Shown here: positions 43,831 through 53,012 of the stretch, in pieces
Numbering within the stretch: position 1 is the first letter of the stretch
Layout: each line of letters starts with the position of its first letter
From: Sulfobacillus thermotolerans
GTDB taxonomy: Bacteria; Bacillota; Sulfobacillia; Sulfobacillales; Sulfobacillaceae
Assembly (NCBI GenBank): GCA_002951815.1
Contig: CP019454.1
Span: forward strand, 2,046,001-2,110,000
Length of the DNA: 64,000 nucleotides
Direction of reading: 5' to 3'
The notes under the pieces: generated by a model
The model's database searches: none
Seen by the model: the letters and a program-made list of their open reading frames with translations, nothing else
Told to the model about the DNA's origin: nothing
Program-made: the position numbers and the translations under genes

Positions 43831-44425
43831 TATGCCTGTGATCATTCAGGCCATTCGAGATCCCAATCAATGGCAGGACCTATCTCCATCCAGTCCCTGC
43901 TGGGTCTTCATTCTCGGGGGGACAATTGACAGTGTCGCAGAAAGTGTGGCGCGGTTGCAGCGCTGGGGTTGCAAAGTCTTTGTGCATGTCGATATGGTTA
44001 AGGGGCTCAATGGGGATTTTGAAGGGATTCGCTTTTTTCAAGAGTTTGCGGCGCCTGACGGTATTATCACGACGCATCCTTATACGATTACGCATGCGAA
44101 AAAGCTGGGCTTGGCCGCCATCCAAAGAATTTTTTTACTAGATAGCCAATCGGTCGAGTCTGGCATTCAACAAATCGCGCATGTCGATGCCGATGCCGTG
44201 GAAGTGCTGCCGGGATTGTTGCCCGTCCTCATTCGCTATCTGTGCCAGCGCATCGCTAAGCCTTTGATAGCCGGAGGCCTTATTACGACGACTGAACATG
44301 TGGCCGGTGCCTTAAACGCTGGCGCTATCAGTGTGTCGACCAGCAGCCAGCGCCTGTGGCATCAATCATGGGACCGGGCGTCTCTGACAGCGCCCCATCA
44401 GTCCAATCAATATCAGGAAGGATGA
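43811..44425 (+). CDS. glpP: Glycerol-3-phosphate-responsive antiterminator (GlpP)
   Basis: About 204 residues, a TIM-barrel-like RNA-binding regulator. Family landmarks are FVHVDMVKGLNGDFEGI, DGIITTHPYTITHAKKLG, IQRIFLLDSQSVESG, VEVLPGLLPVLI, IAGGLITTTEHVAGAL and the end ISVSTSSQRLW. In Bacillus it binds glycerol-3-phosphate and lets RNA polymerase pass a leader terminator. Such a terminator stands before glpA here. The TTG at 43811 has AGGAG 8 nt upstream; an ATG at 43832 has none. It overlaps glpC, so it is made with the operon it probably regulates. Confidence 0.9.
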   Translation: MPLKKSDMPVIIQAIRDPNQWQDLSPSSPCWVFILGGTIDSVAESVARLQRWGCKVFVHVDMVKGLNGDFEGIRFFQEFAAPDGIITTHPYTITHAKKLGLAAIQRIFLLDSQSVESGIQQIAHVDADAVEVLPGLLPVLIRYLCQRIAKPLIAGGLITTTEHVAGALNAGAISVSTSSQRLWHQSWDRASLTAPHQSNQYQEG

Positions 44426-44433
44426 CCAGAGAT

Positions 44434-44691
44434 ATGATTACGCGTTCTTATGTGATTGCCGACCCCCAAGGATTACATGCCCGGCCGGCCGCGCAGTTTA
44501 TTCAGGCTATGGCGCTATGCCCGGAAGCAGTGCAAGTCACCTTTGGAGAAAAGCACGCTAACGGCAAAAGTATTCTGAATGTCTTGGCTCTTGGAGTACG
44601 GGCAGGTGATGCAATCGTTGTACACTATCAGACAGACGATGAAGCGATTGTAAAGCGGTGCGAGGAAGCGCTAAAGCCTTTATTGTCATAA
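44434..44691 (+). CDS. ptsH: HPr phosphocarrier protein
   Basis: An 85-residue HPr, normal length. His15 in DPQGLHARPAAQF is the PEP-dependent phosphorylation site, and Ser46 in NGKSILNVLALG is at the place phosphorylated by HPr kinase in Gram-positives. The ATG at 44434 gives the standard start, with GGAAGG about 11 nt upstream. It lies just after glpP. In this neighbourhood, without any sugar EII, it most likely passes phosphate from EI to DhaM. The EI gene 5 kb away is frameshifted. Confidence 0.92.
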   Translation: MITRSYVIADPQGLHARPAAQFIQAMALCPEAVQVTFGEKHANGKSILNVLALGVRAGDAIVVHYQTDDEAIVKRCEEALKPLLS

Positions 44692-44802
44692 AAGGACAAA
44701 GGAACGTCTAAGGGCGTTCCTTGTGAATAGAAGACGTAAAAGGTTCCGTTTGATATAAATTTACTGAATTATACGGGTAATCAATCTAAAACATGACGTT
44801 GT

Positions 44803-44958
44803 GTAGATGCCGCTAGGCCGCCGGGACCCTTTGGCTACTGGTGGGTTCCGATATTAGGGCCATTCGTGGGGGCGGTTATCGGTGTGGTGGTATACAAATA
44901 CTTCATTGAATTGACGCTGGCGAAGCGGCAAATGACCTCAAAGAGGCTACGGGATTAG
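44803..44958 (+). pseudogene. glpF: C-terminal remnant of a glycerol facilitator gene (glpF)
   Basis: About 45 codons read GPFGYWWVPILGPFVGAVIG, then VVVYKYFIELTL, and end KRLRD with a TAG at 44956-44958. This is the last helix and tail of an aquaglyceroporin. The frame has a stop (TGA) shortly upstream and no NPA motifs, so the rest has been lost. It sits where glpF is expected, just before glpK. The remaining spacer from 44692 holds a 10-bp hairpin after the HPr gene, without a U run. Confidence 0.7.
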
Positions 44959-45000
44959 TGGATCCCGAGCCTCAATCTGAAGCCCAAGGGGGAACGGTCA

Positions 45001-46509
45001 ATGTCTGAAGCGAACTATGTGTTAGCACTCGATCAAGGGACCACGAGCAGTCGTGCGATCTTATTTGACCAGCAGGGCTTGCCGGTCGCCACCGGCCAAC
45101 AGGAATTTAGGCAAATCTATCCCCAACCGGGGTGGGTAGAACATGATCCTGAAGAGATATGGCAATCGCAATGGCAATCTATTCAAGCGTGTCTTGCTCA
45201 AGCTAACGTGCCCATTGAGCAGATCAAGGCCATTGGCATTACCAATCAGAGGGAAACGACGGTGGTCTGGGACAGGCGGACAGGCAAAGCCATCTACAAT
45301 GCCATTGTATGGCAGTGTCGGCGTACAGCCGATGTCTGTGATAGGTTACGGGCGCAAGGGTTCACGTCAACCTTTCAAGAAAAAACCGGTTTGGTTTTGG
45401 ATGCGTATTTTTCGGGCACAAAAGTGGGATGGATTTTAGACCATGTGCCAGGAGCACGCCAAGACGCTGAAGCGGGGCACTTGGCCTTTGGGACAATTGA
45501 CAGCTGGTTGATTTACAAACTGACAGGTGGCAAGAAGCATGTCACGGATTATTCCAACGCATCAAGAACACTGCTTTACAATATTCATACGCTTCAGTGG
45601 GATGCCGACTTGCTCAATATTTTGCAAGTGCCGCAGAATATGTGCCCCACGGTTGTCGATTCCTCCGGAATTGCGGGATACACAGATACGCAATGGTTTG
45701 GGAACGAAATTCCCATTGCGGGCATTGCCGGGGATCAACAAGCCGCGCTCTTTGGCCAAGGCTGTTGGACTCCGGGTACGGCCAAAAACACCTATGGTAC
45801 CGGTTCGTTTTTGCTTATGAATACCGGCGAAGAACCTGTGCCTTCGCATCAAGGCCTTGTCACAACCATTGCATGGGGCATTAACGGGCAGGTGACGTAT
45901 GCGTTAGAAGGCTCAATTTTTATCACGGGTGCGGTCGTTCAGTGGCTGCGCGATGAATTACAATTAATTCATGACGCCAAAGAAACAGAAGATATCGCCT
46001 TGTCTGTGCCGGATACGGGTGGGGTCTACGTCGTCCCAGCATTTGTGGGATTAGGGGCCCCGTATTGGGATAGTTATGCGCGTGGTACGATTGTTGGTCT
46101 GACCCGTGGAAGCAACCGCGCGCATATTGTGCGCGCAGCCTTGGAGTCGATTGCTTATCAGAGCCGCGATGTATTGGAGGCGATGATGAAAGATTCTGGA
46201 CGGCAGATCAGTATGTTGCGTGTCGACGGGGGCGCTATCGCGAACAGGTTCTTGGCGCAATTTCAAGCAGATTTATTAAATTGCACGGTGGAACGGCCTC
46301 AAGTTACGGAAACAACGGCGATGGGAGCGGCATTTTTAGCAGGTCTTGCGACGGGTGTATGGCCGGGCTTTGAGCCTTTAGCCCAAGCATGGAAACGGGA
46401 TGCGCTGTTTTACCCCTCTATGGCGGAAGACACGCGGGATCATCTCTATCAACAGTGGCAGCGAGCGGTCGAGCGCGCGAAGAACTGGATTGAGCCCAGT
46501 GAGATGTAA
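45001..46509 (+). CDS. glpK: Glycerol kinase
   Basis: A 502-residue FGGY-family kinase making glycerol-3-phosphate from glycerol and [54 protein letters not shown] and [12 protein letters not shown] are all standard. In many Firmicutes a His near residue 232 is phosphorylated by P-HPr to activate the enzyme; here that stretch reads [14 protein letters not shown] and lacks the His, so PTS activation is unlikely. AAGGGGGAA precedes the ATG. It is the first intact gene of the glpK-dhaKLM group. Confidence 0.95.
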   Translation: MSEANYVLALDQGTTSSRAILFDQQGLPVATGQQEFRQIYPQPGWVEHDPEEIWQSQWQSIQACLAQANVPIEQIKAIGITNQRETTVVWDRRTGKAIYNAIVWQCRRTADVCDRLRAQGFTSTFQEKTGLVLDAYFSGTKVGWILDHVPGARQDAEAGHLAFGTIDSWLIYKLTGGKKHVTDYSNASRTLLYNIHTLQWDADLLNILQVPQNMCPTVVDSSGIAGYTDTQWFGNEIPIAGIAGDQQAALFGQGCWTPGTAKNTYGTGSFLLMNTGEEPVPSHQGLVTTIAWGINGQVTYALEGSIFITGAVVQWLRDELQLIHDAKETEDIALSVPDTGGVYVVPAFVGLGAPYWDSYARGTIVGLTRGSNRAHIVRAALESIAYQSRDVLEAMMKDSGRQISMLRVDGGAIANRFLAQFQADLLNCTVERPQVTETTAMGAAFLAGLATGVWPGFEPLAQAWKRDALFYPSMAEDTRDHLYQQWQRAVERAKNWIEPSEM

Positions 46510-46523
46510 AGGAGGCGACGACA

Positions 46524-47534
46524 TTGAAAAAAATTATGAACAGTCCGGACACGTTAGTGGCAGAAGCGCTTGAGGGTCTTGTTATTTCCTTTCCCCAATA
46601 CCTTAAGCAAGTCCCTGGAACCCATGTGTTGACAAGGGCCACCCCGAAGCCAGCCGGACGCGTAGGGCTTGTCTCCGGCGGTGGGTCCGGCCATGAGCCG
46701 GCCCACGCCGGCTATGTGGGTTACGGCATGCTCGATGCCGCGGTAGCAGGGGAGGTATTTACGTCGCCGACCCCCGATCAAGTCTTGGAAGGCATTCGCG
46801 TGGCCGATCATGGGGCAGGAGTTTTGTTGGTGGTAAAAAATTATACGGGCGATGTCATGAATTTTGATATTGCGCGGGAACTAGCGGAAGCTGAGGGCAT
46901 TAAAGTGGCCACGGTAGTTGTGAACGACGATGTCGCCGTGGAAAACTCTTCGTTTACCACCGGCCGAAGGGGTATTGCGGGGACCATTTTTGTGCATAAA
47001 ATCGCCGGCGCTTTAGCAGAGCAAGGGGCATCGCTAGAGGAAGTAGAAGCGGTGGCTAACCGTGTGATTGCCCATGTCCGCTCTATGGGCTTTGCCCTTG
47101 AGCCGTGCACCGTGCCGCAAGCCGGTCAACCCACATTTACTTTGGCCGATGATGAAATCGAGATGGGCATTGGGATTCACGGAGAGCCAGGCATTGAGCG
47201 CCAGAAGTTGCGGTCAGCGCACGAATTAGCCCAGAGCTTGCTGGAGAAGATTGCCATGGACTTGCCGCTTAAGGCCGGAGATCACTTAGCTTGTATGGTC
47301 AACGGCATGGGAGCGACTCCGCTGTTGGAATTAGCGGCCTTGGCGCGAGAGGTGTCTTTATGGTCGAAAAGCCACGATATGCCACTAGATGTGGTGTGGA
47401 CCGGTGAGTTTATGACGTCATTGGAAATGGCCGGTGCTTCCCTAACGCTATTGCCCTTGGACGATACCTTAAGGACGTTGTTGGCAGCACCTTGCGACAC
47501 ACCGCAGCTGCGACAAGGAGTTCACCATGACTAA
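46524..47534 (+). CDS. dhaK: Dihydroxyacetone kinase subunit K (DhaK)
   Basis: A 336-residue substrate-binding subunit. It holds dihydroxyacetone through a hemiaminal bond to His219 in MGIGIHGEPG. SGGGSGHEPAHAGYVG near residue 51 and VKNYTGDVMNFDIA (105-118) line the site. The start is TTG with GGAGG 8 nt upstream, and the gene follows glpK after 14 nt. Its end overlaps dhaL by 8 nt. With DhaL and DhaM it forms the PEP-dependent (not ATP-dependent) kinase. Confidence 0.95.
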   Translation: MKKIMNSPDTLVAEALEGLVISFPQYLKQVPGTHVLTRATPKPAGRVGLVSGGGSGHEPAHAGYVGYGMLDAAVAGEVFTSPTPDQVLEGIRVADHGAGVLLVVKNYTGDVMNFDIARELAEAEGIKVATVVVNDDVAVENSSFTTGRRGIAGTIFVHKIAGALAEQGASLEEVEAVANRVIAHVRSMGFALEPCTVPQAGQPTFTLADDEIEMGIGIHGEPGIERQKLRSAHELAQSLLEKIAMDLPLKAGDHLACMVNGMGATPLLELAALAREVSLWSKSHDMPLDVVWTGEFMTSLEMAGASLTLLPLDDTLRTLLAAPCDTPQLRQGVHHD

Positions 47535-48150
47535 TACACAATTTCAACAACTCTGGGTTTGTTTTGGTCAGGCAGTGAGCAAACATAAAGACGAGTTGAA
47601 CCAATTGGATGCGGCGATCGGGGATGCGGATCACGGCACGAATTTAGACCGAGGTCTACAACAAGTTCTTGAAAAAATGCAGGCGGCGTCTCCTGCGACA
47701 TTGCAAGCCACCTGCAAGCTGGTCGCTATGACGCTCTTAAGCACGGTTGGCGGAGCATCCGGAGCCCTTTGGGGCTCCGGGCTTCTCGCGGCGGCCAAAG
47801 TGTTTCCAGACACTGACACATGTGACGACAAGACGCTCACACAGGCCATACAAGCGTTTGTTGATAGCATTGAGCAAAGGGGCAAGGCCGTGGTGGGTGA
47901 CAAGACCATGCTGGACGTATTCGTTCCGGCCCTGTCTTCGCTGGCACAAGACGCTGAACCTATAACCGTAGTTGTGCCTGAAATTGCCGCACACGCGAAA
48001 GAATGGGCCGAAGCCACGGCTTCGTTGCAGGCCAAAAAGGGGCGCGCGGCATATCTGGGCCCTCGCAGTGTGGGTCATATTGACCCAGGCGCCACGTCTT
48101 CAGCGCTTTGGTGGCAGTGTTTAGGGCGCATTATAGGAGGGTCTGTATGA
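47527..48150 (+). CDS. dhaL: Dihydroxyacetone kinase subunit L (DhaL)
   Basis: A 207-residue ADP-binding subunit with the metal-binding aspartates in LDAAIGDADHGTNLDRG and the nucleotide loop GGASGALWGSGLL. GDKTMLDVFVPA and the C-terminal AYLGPRSVGHIDPGATS are also typical. Bound ADP is re-phosphorylated by DhaM and the phosphate passed to dihydroxyacetone on DhaK. It overlaps dhaK by 8 nt and dhaM by 4 nt. Confidence 0.95.
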   Translation: MTNTQFQQLWVCFGQAVSKHKDELNQLDAAIGDADHGTNLDRGLQQVLEKMQAASPATLQATCKLVAMTLLSTVGGASGALWGSGLLAAAKVFPDTDTCDDKTLTQAIQAFVDSIEQRGKAVVGDKTMLDVFVPALSSLAQDAEPITVVVPEIAAHAKEWAEATASLQAKKGRAAYLGPRSVGHIDPGATSSALWWQCLGRIIGGSV

Positions 48151-48533
48151 CGGGCATGCTCTTGGTCTCTCATTCCAGAAAATTAGTGAACGGTTTGGCG
48201 GACTTAACACGAGAGCTAAGCGGTTCGGTGGTTCCAATAGAAACTGCAGGAGGTGAAGATAGTTTAGGCGTCACAGCGTCCATGGTAGCTAGCGGCATAA
48301 CGTCCTTGTTGGTGCAAGGAGTGGATGGCATTCTAATTTTGGGGGACCTTGGCAGTGCCTTTATTTCGGCAGAAACAGCCATTGACCTTGTATCAAGTCC
48401 AACGCCCGTGCATATTGTCGACGCGCCGCTCGTCGAAGGTACCATCGCGGCTGCCATGACGCTTAGCACCGGAGCTGCAATTCAAGATGCTATCAGCGCG
48501 GCAACAGAGGCTTATACGATCCGTAAAAGGTGA
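48147..48533 (+). CDS. dhaM: DhaM, EIIA-Man-like phosphotransfer subunit
   Basis: A 128-residue single-domain DhaM. The phosphorylated His9 lies in LLVSHSRKLVNGL, and GGEDSLGVTASMV and GILILGDLGSAFISAE follow the EIIA-Man fold. E. coli DhaM also carries HPr and EI-like domains; these are absent here, so separate HPr and EI proteins are needed. GGAGGG precedes the ATG at 48147, inside the dhaL stop region. Last gene of the glycerol block; a GC-rich hairpin (48724-48746) stands in the spacer before the convergent galactosidase gene. Confidence 0.9.
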   Translation: MTGMLLVSHSRKLVNGLADLTRELSGSVVPIETAGGEDSLGVTASMVASGITSLLVQGVDGILILGDLGSAFISAETAIDLVSSPTPVHIVDAPLVEGTIAAAMTLSTGAAIQDAISAATEAYTIRKR

Positions 48534-48783
48534 CACTTGGTTGGTCGTGCCACTGTCCGATTCTCAGGTGTGAGTTTGACAAGGTCTTTAGTTCCGCTGG
48601 GTTTGTTTAAGTGGCATAGAGTTGTTATTTTCAGAGAAGTTTATGTGGATTTCATGAGTTCTTTGCTGAAAATACCGAAGAGCGACGTTGGGATGGGTAC
48701 TAGCCATTTCAAAGTGGTCCATTGGACCCGGATGATGACCGGGCCCTACAACAACGAACTTTGCGCGGTTCGGGGACCATACA

Positions 48784-50991
48784 CTAGTTGCTAGGAGACT
48801 CCCATTTTTCTGTAATGATCCACAATCGACTTTGGTAAGGACCAAAAAATCTTGATAGTACCAAACCTTTTAAACGTAGTTCAGATCCATATGCTAGAAT
48901 TGTATCTCCAGAATCGACATCCGTTACATCGTAGATTGCATCGTCTGATAAATCAGCAATGGTGAGCCGCCGTGACAATTGGTTAGGGCGGTTGCGGCGG
49001 GAAAACCAGTAGATAATTCCGCGTCGAGTCTGGTTGTCCCAAAACATCCATGAGGCTTGGTCAAGATCGTCGTCCACAATTAATGGAATGTACTCGCCAG
49101 AAATCAGGATATCTCGGTGCTCTTTATACCATCTTATATGTTCGCGCGTTAACGCTTTTTCTTCTTCGGTCAATTGAGATACATTCAGTTCATATCCGAG
49201 CACACCGGATGCCGCTACACGGTATCTATAAGTTAATGAAACTTCCCGGCCTGTTTGATGGTTGGGAACCGCGCTGACGTGCGCACTGATTGTACTGATT
49301 GGATAGAGCAAAGCGGTGTTACTTTGGATCGTAAGACGATCGATAGCATCGGTATTGTCACTTGGCCAAATTTGAGGGGTAAAAGCTAACATACCAGGAT
49401 CAAATCGACCGCCGCCTCCCGCACAGCCTTCAATTAATAAATCAGGAAAACGCTGGGTTAATGAATTCAAGATACGGTATAGACCCAAAACATAGCGGTG
49501 AGCCATTTCCCCTTGGCGCTCTGCAGGCAAATTAAGCGAGCCGCCAAGAGCCATAGGACGATTCCAGTCCCACTTAAGATACGATAGGTCGTACTGAGTT
49601 ACGAGGTCAGTTACAGTACTAATAATCCAATCTTGTACGGGTTTTATGCTAAGATCCAAAAGCAACTGATGTCGGCCTTCCAAGGCAGGCCGGTTGGGTG
49701 CTGTTAGGCACCAATTCGGATGAGCTCGATATAATTCGCTATCCGGCGATACCATTTCTGGCTCAATCCATAGTCCGACTTGAAGACCCCGTGCCTTTAA
49801 CTGTTGAAAAATCGGCAATAGCCCTTCTGGAAACTTAGCATTGTTCACCTTCCAGTCGCCTAAAGAAGATTTGTCGTCATTTCGATGTCCGAACCATCCA
49901 TCATCAACGACTAAGAGTTCGACTCCAAGGTCTTGGGCCTGTTTACCGAGGTCTAGGATATTTGCGGCTTCAACTTGGAAATAGCTGGCTTCCCAAGTGT
50001 TAACAGCGATGGGGCGAGGGCGATTCTGCCAGTTTGGTTGTATGAGGCGTTGCTGATAGACTTGATGCAATCGTTGGCTAATACCGTGTAATCCGTGAGA
50101 CGAAAAGCCTAGGACTACCTCAGGAGTTTGAAATGTCTCGCCGGGACGAAGGAGCCATTCAAATTCCTTTGGATGAATACCTAAACCTAGTCGCAAATGT
50201 TGGTATTCGTCTACTTGCGCAAAGCCCATAAAGTTTCCGCTGTATACAAGGTGCAACGCGTAAGTGTCCCCGTGATGGAGACTTGAATTGGCGCGTGCGA
50301 GAATAATAGCCGGTTGCTCCTGATGACTACTGCTTCCCCGAAGACTCTCGATGACAAGGCGTTGCGGTGCTGCTAAGGAATGCCACGATTGTTCGCGTTC
50401 TCGAGCCCAAGCTCCGCTTAGATGCAAAAGCCGAAACGACGACTCATCAAAGTCAACGATGGCACTCAGTGTTTGCGTTAAACGAACGTCAAGAGTGCCT
50501 TCGTTATCCCAGCGGACAGAACGTGTAATGATATCGTAATCTGCCAATATAGAATATTGCAGGGTGATCTTTAAGAGACTTATACGGTCTTTAAGATAAA
50601 TCTCTAGTGTGTCCGTATCATCTGTTGATGAGGCTCGAAGACAGGGGAGACCTTCTAACGGAGGCTTCCCATGGATGATTCGATATCCCTCGTATGCTAG
50701 ATCTAGAGAGGTTGTACCATCTAAAAATTTCACTCCGAATAAAGGCTCCCGATAGTCTGAGGAACCAATCCATGAACACTCGAGCGGTAAGGCATGCAGA
50801 CTAATCCCGTTAGGTCCTGTCCCAATTGAGTGTGGAATAGGTTCTATGATTGGCTCAAGCAACGAACCGGGTTTTAAAACGGCACCCCAATAAACGTGAT
50901 GTACAATTCCATGCTCATCAGGTTTTAGCACATAACTTGTATGTGGGGTGAACAAATGGAATCGCCCGTCTTGTAACAGTTCAATAGGCAT
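48784..50991 (-). CDS. Alpha-galactosidase, glycoside hydrolase family 36
   Basis: A 735-residue GH36 enzyme that removes terminal alpha-galactose, for example from raffinose or melibiose. The nucleophile Asp is in SYLKWDWNRPM, and the acid/base Asp in PQIWPSDNTDAIDR. IEGCAGGGGRFDPGML and VDDGWFGHRND are further family landmarks. The N-terminal beta-sandwich and the length match the AgaA/RafA group. There is no signal peptide, so it acts in the cytosol on imported sugars. It follows the GH42 gene after 5 nt in the operon. Confidence 0.93.
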   Translation of the reverse strand: MPIELLQDGRFHLFTPHTSYVLKPDEHGIVHHVYWGAVLKPGSLLEPIIEPIPHSIGTGPNGISLHALPLECSWIGSSDYREPLFGVKFLDGTTSLDLAYEGYRIIHGKPPLEGLPCLRASSTDDTDTLEIYLKDRISLLKITLQYSILADYDIITRSVRWDNEGTLDVRLTQTLSAIVDFDESSFRLLHLSGAWAREREQSWHSLAAPQRLVIESLRGSSSHQEQPAIILARANSSLHHGDTYALHLVYSGNFMGFAQVDEYQHLRLGLGIHPKEFEWLLRPGETFQTPEVVLGFSSHGLHGISQRLHQVYQQRLIQPNWQNRPRPIAVNTWEASYFQVEAANILDLGKQAQDLGVELLVVDDGWFGHRNDDKSSLGDWKVNNAKFPEGLLPIFQQLKARGLQVGLWIEPEMVSPDSELYRAHPNWCLTAPNRPALEGRHQLLLDLSIKPVQDWIISTVTDLVTQYDLSYLKWDWNRPMALGGSLNLPAERQGEMAHRYVLGLYRILNSLTQRFPDLLIEGCAGGGGRFDPGMLAFTPQIWPSDNTDAIDRLTIQSNTALLYPISTISAHVSAVPNHQTGREVSLTYRYRVAASGVLGYELNVSQLTEEEKALTREHIRWYKEHRDILISGEYIPLIVDDDLDQASWMFWDNQTRRGIIYWFSRRNRPNQLSRRLTIADLSDDAIYDVTDVDSGDTILAYGSELRLKGLVLSRFFGPYQSRLWIITEKWESPSN

Positions 50992-50996
50992 AACGT

Positions 50997-53012
50997 TTAC
51001 TGTCCTTTCCGCTCCGCGAAAACCAGCACATCTTTGGACCTTAATCGCTCGATGGTCTTTGCGGAACTGCCCGTAAATAAGTTTGTCATATCAGTAGCGG
51101 GCATCGCGATGTCCACGTCATCGTCTCGGTGATTTAATAGAAAATAATAACGAGTGTCTGTTGTTTCTCGAATACGTACTTCGACATTGGTGGGAACGGA
51201 CAGTGGGGCTGTAATGTGGTGCTGAGAAAGAATATTGTCCAAAATTTCGGTGAGTAAATAATTGTCAACGGCCGTGGCTAGATATAAGGCCTCGCCGTGA
51301 CCCCAGTGATTGCGTGTTACTGCTGGGCCATGCAAAAAACCGTCGTTAAAAACCGCTAAAGGTTCGGCGGATATTAGCTGCACATGTTCGGCCCAGAACG
51401 CGGCGTTATATGACGTTCTGGATAATATTGAATGGGATCGTGACAACCTTATTTTTTGGTCATTTCCTAACGGGTAAAACTCGCTGACTGTTAGCCCCAG
51501 AATCTTTTGCATTGGTGCTGGATAGCCCCCGAGCAAAATGCGATCGTTGTTGTCGACTATTCCCGAAAAGTAGTCCGTCAGGAGAGTTCCGCCTTTTTCT
51601 ACAAATTCCTCAAGTTTTGTGGAATAGCCTTCTTGGAATAAATACAGACCAGGAGCGATCACGAGGTCGTATTGATCAACGGCCATGGAGGGATGAATAA
51701 CGTCAACGGGGATGTTTCGTTGGAACAATATGTTATAGTAGGGCATAATTCGATTTAAATACTTCATTTCTCTTGGTTTTGATGGGAGTTCTAATGCCCA
51801 CCAGTTCTCCCAATCAAATATAATGGCGACGCGAGCTGGCACCCGTGAATCAACTATTTCGGACAAGTTTCTTAATTCTTGGCCTAGTTCAGCAACTTCC
51901 ATAAAGACCCGGTCTGTTTTTTGTCCACTATGGCCGACAATAGCCCCATGGAATTTTTCCGCACCGGCCTTTGATGCGCGCCATTGAAAAAACATGATAC
52001 CGTCTCCTCCATGGGCCAGGGTCTGATAGCTCCACAGTCGCATAACTTTGGGAGGTTTGATTTGGTTTATGGGACGCCAGTTTACGGCACTGGGCGTTTG
52101 TTCCATTAAAATAAACGGTTGTCCCGCCTTTAGGCCTCTCATCAAATCGTTGGCTAGAGCTGCAGAGACTGGCGTTCCCTCTGCAGGATCCGGATAACTG
52201 TCCCATGATACGATATCGAGACCGGGAGCCCACCGGAAATAGTCTACCGGTTTAAACAGTCCCATAAGGTTTGTTGTGATTGGGATATCGGGCGTAATTT
52301 CTCTTAAAATGGCGACTTCATTTTCATAACAAGCGTAAAGACTATCAGACATGAATCGAGCATAATCTAGCTCTTGGCCAGGATTGCGAAATGTTGGAGT
52401 ATGGCCTGGCAACCCAATTTCGTCCCAGTTTCCATAACGTTGGCTCCAAAAGTTTGTTCCCCACCGGTCGTTAAGAACTTCAAGGGTCTGATAACGGTTG
52501 CGAAGCCATATACGAAAAGTTTTTTGACATGTATTGCAATAACAAGCAGAAACATGGCATCCATACTCATTATTCACATGCCACATACTTAGAGCGGGGT
52601 GATTTTGATAACGCTCGGCAATCTGATGAACTAATTCCGCCGACGCTTTGCGGTAATGCTCATTGTTTGGACAATAATGCTGTCGTGACCCATGTACATA
52701 TCGAGATCCATACTGATCGACAGGAAGAATGTCGGGATATTGATTTATCAGCCAAGCTGGGGGTGACGCAGTTGCCGTGGCTAAATCGACTGAAATGCCA
52801 TTTTGGGTCAGAAGGTCCATGATTTCATCTAACCATGCAAAATCATATCTGCCAGCTTCCGGTTGTAATAATGCCCACGAAAAAATTCCTACACTGACCA
52901 TGTTAATGCCGGCTTCTTGCATCAATGCAATATCTTGCTTCCATGTATCTCGGTTCCATTGTTCGGGATTATAATCAGCTCCGAAGAGTATATGGTTTGC
53001 CATCTTAGTCAT
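50997..53012 (-). CDS. Beta-galactosidase, glycoside hydrolase family 42
   Basis: A 671-residue GH42 enzyme. The acid/base Glu is in WHVNNEYGCHVS and the nucleophile Glu in FILMEQTPSAVNW. FGADYNPEQWNRDTW is the typical start, and the CYCNTCQKTFRIW cysteines belong to the zinc site seen in many GH42 enzymes. It lacks a signal peptide. The ATG at 53012 has AAGGAG upstream and overlaps the end of the LacI-type regulator gene by 8 nt. It would hydrolyse beta-galactosides brought in by the ABC importer. Confidence 0.93.
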   Translation of the reverse strand: MTKMANHILFGADYNPEQWNRDTWKQDIALMQEAGINMVSVGIFSWALLQPEAGRYDFAWLDEIMDLLTQNGISVDLATATASPPAWLINQYPDILPVDQYGSRYVHGSRQHYCPNNEHYRKASAELVHQIAERYQNHPALSMWHVNNEYGCHVSACYCNTCQKTFRIWLRNRYQTLEVLNDRWGTNFWSQRYGNWDEIGLPGHTPTFRNPGQELDYARFMSDSLYACYENEVAILREITPDIPITTNLMGLFKPVDYFRWAPGLDIVSWDSYPDPAEGTPVSAALANDLMRGLKAGQPFILMEQTPSAVNWRPINQIKPPKVMRLWSYQTLAHGGDGIMFFQWRASKAGAEKFHGAIVGHSGQKTDRVFMEVAELGQELRNLSEIVDSRVPARVAIIFDWENWWALELPSKPREMKYLNRIMPYYNILFQRNIPVDVIHPSMAVDQYDLVIAPGLYLFQEGYSTKLEEFVEKGGTLLTDYFSGIVDNNDRILLGGYPAPMQKILGLTVSEFYPLGNDQKIRLSRSHSILSRTSYNAAFWAEHVQLISAEPLAVFNDGFLHGPAVTRNHWGHGEALYLATAVDNYLLTEILDNILSQHHITAPLSVPTNVEVRIRETTDTRYYFLLNHRDDDVDIAMPATDMTNLFTGSSAKTIERLRSKDVLVFAERKGQ

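Noticed and set aside
48537-48845. Two opposite short frames between dhaM and the alpha-galactosidase gene
   Set aside because: No ribosome sites and no recognisable sequence; the spacer holds only a GC-rich hairpin.
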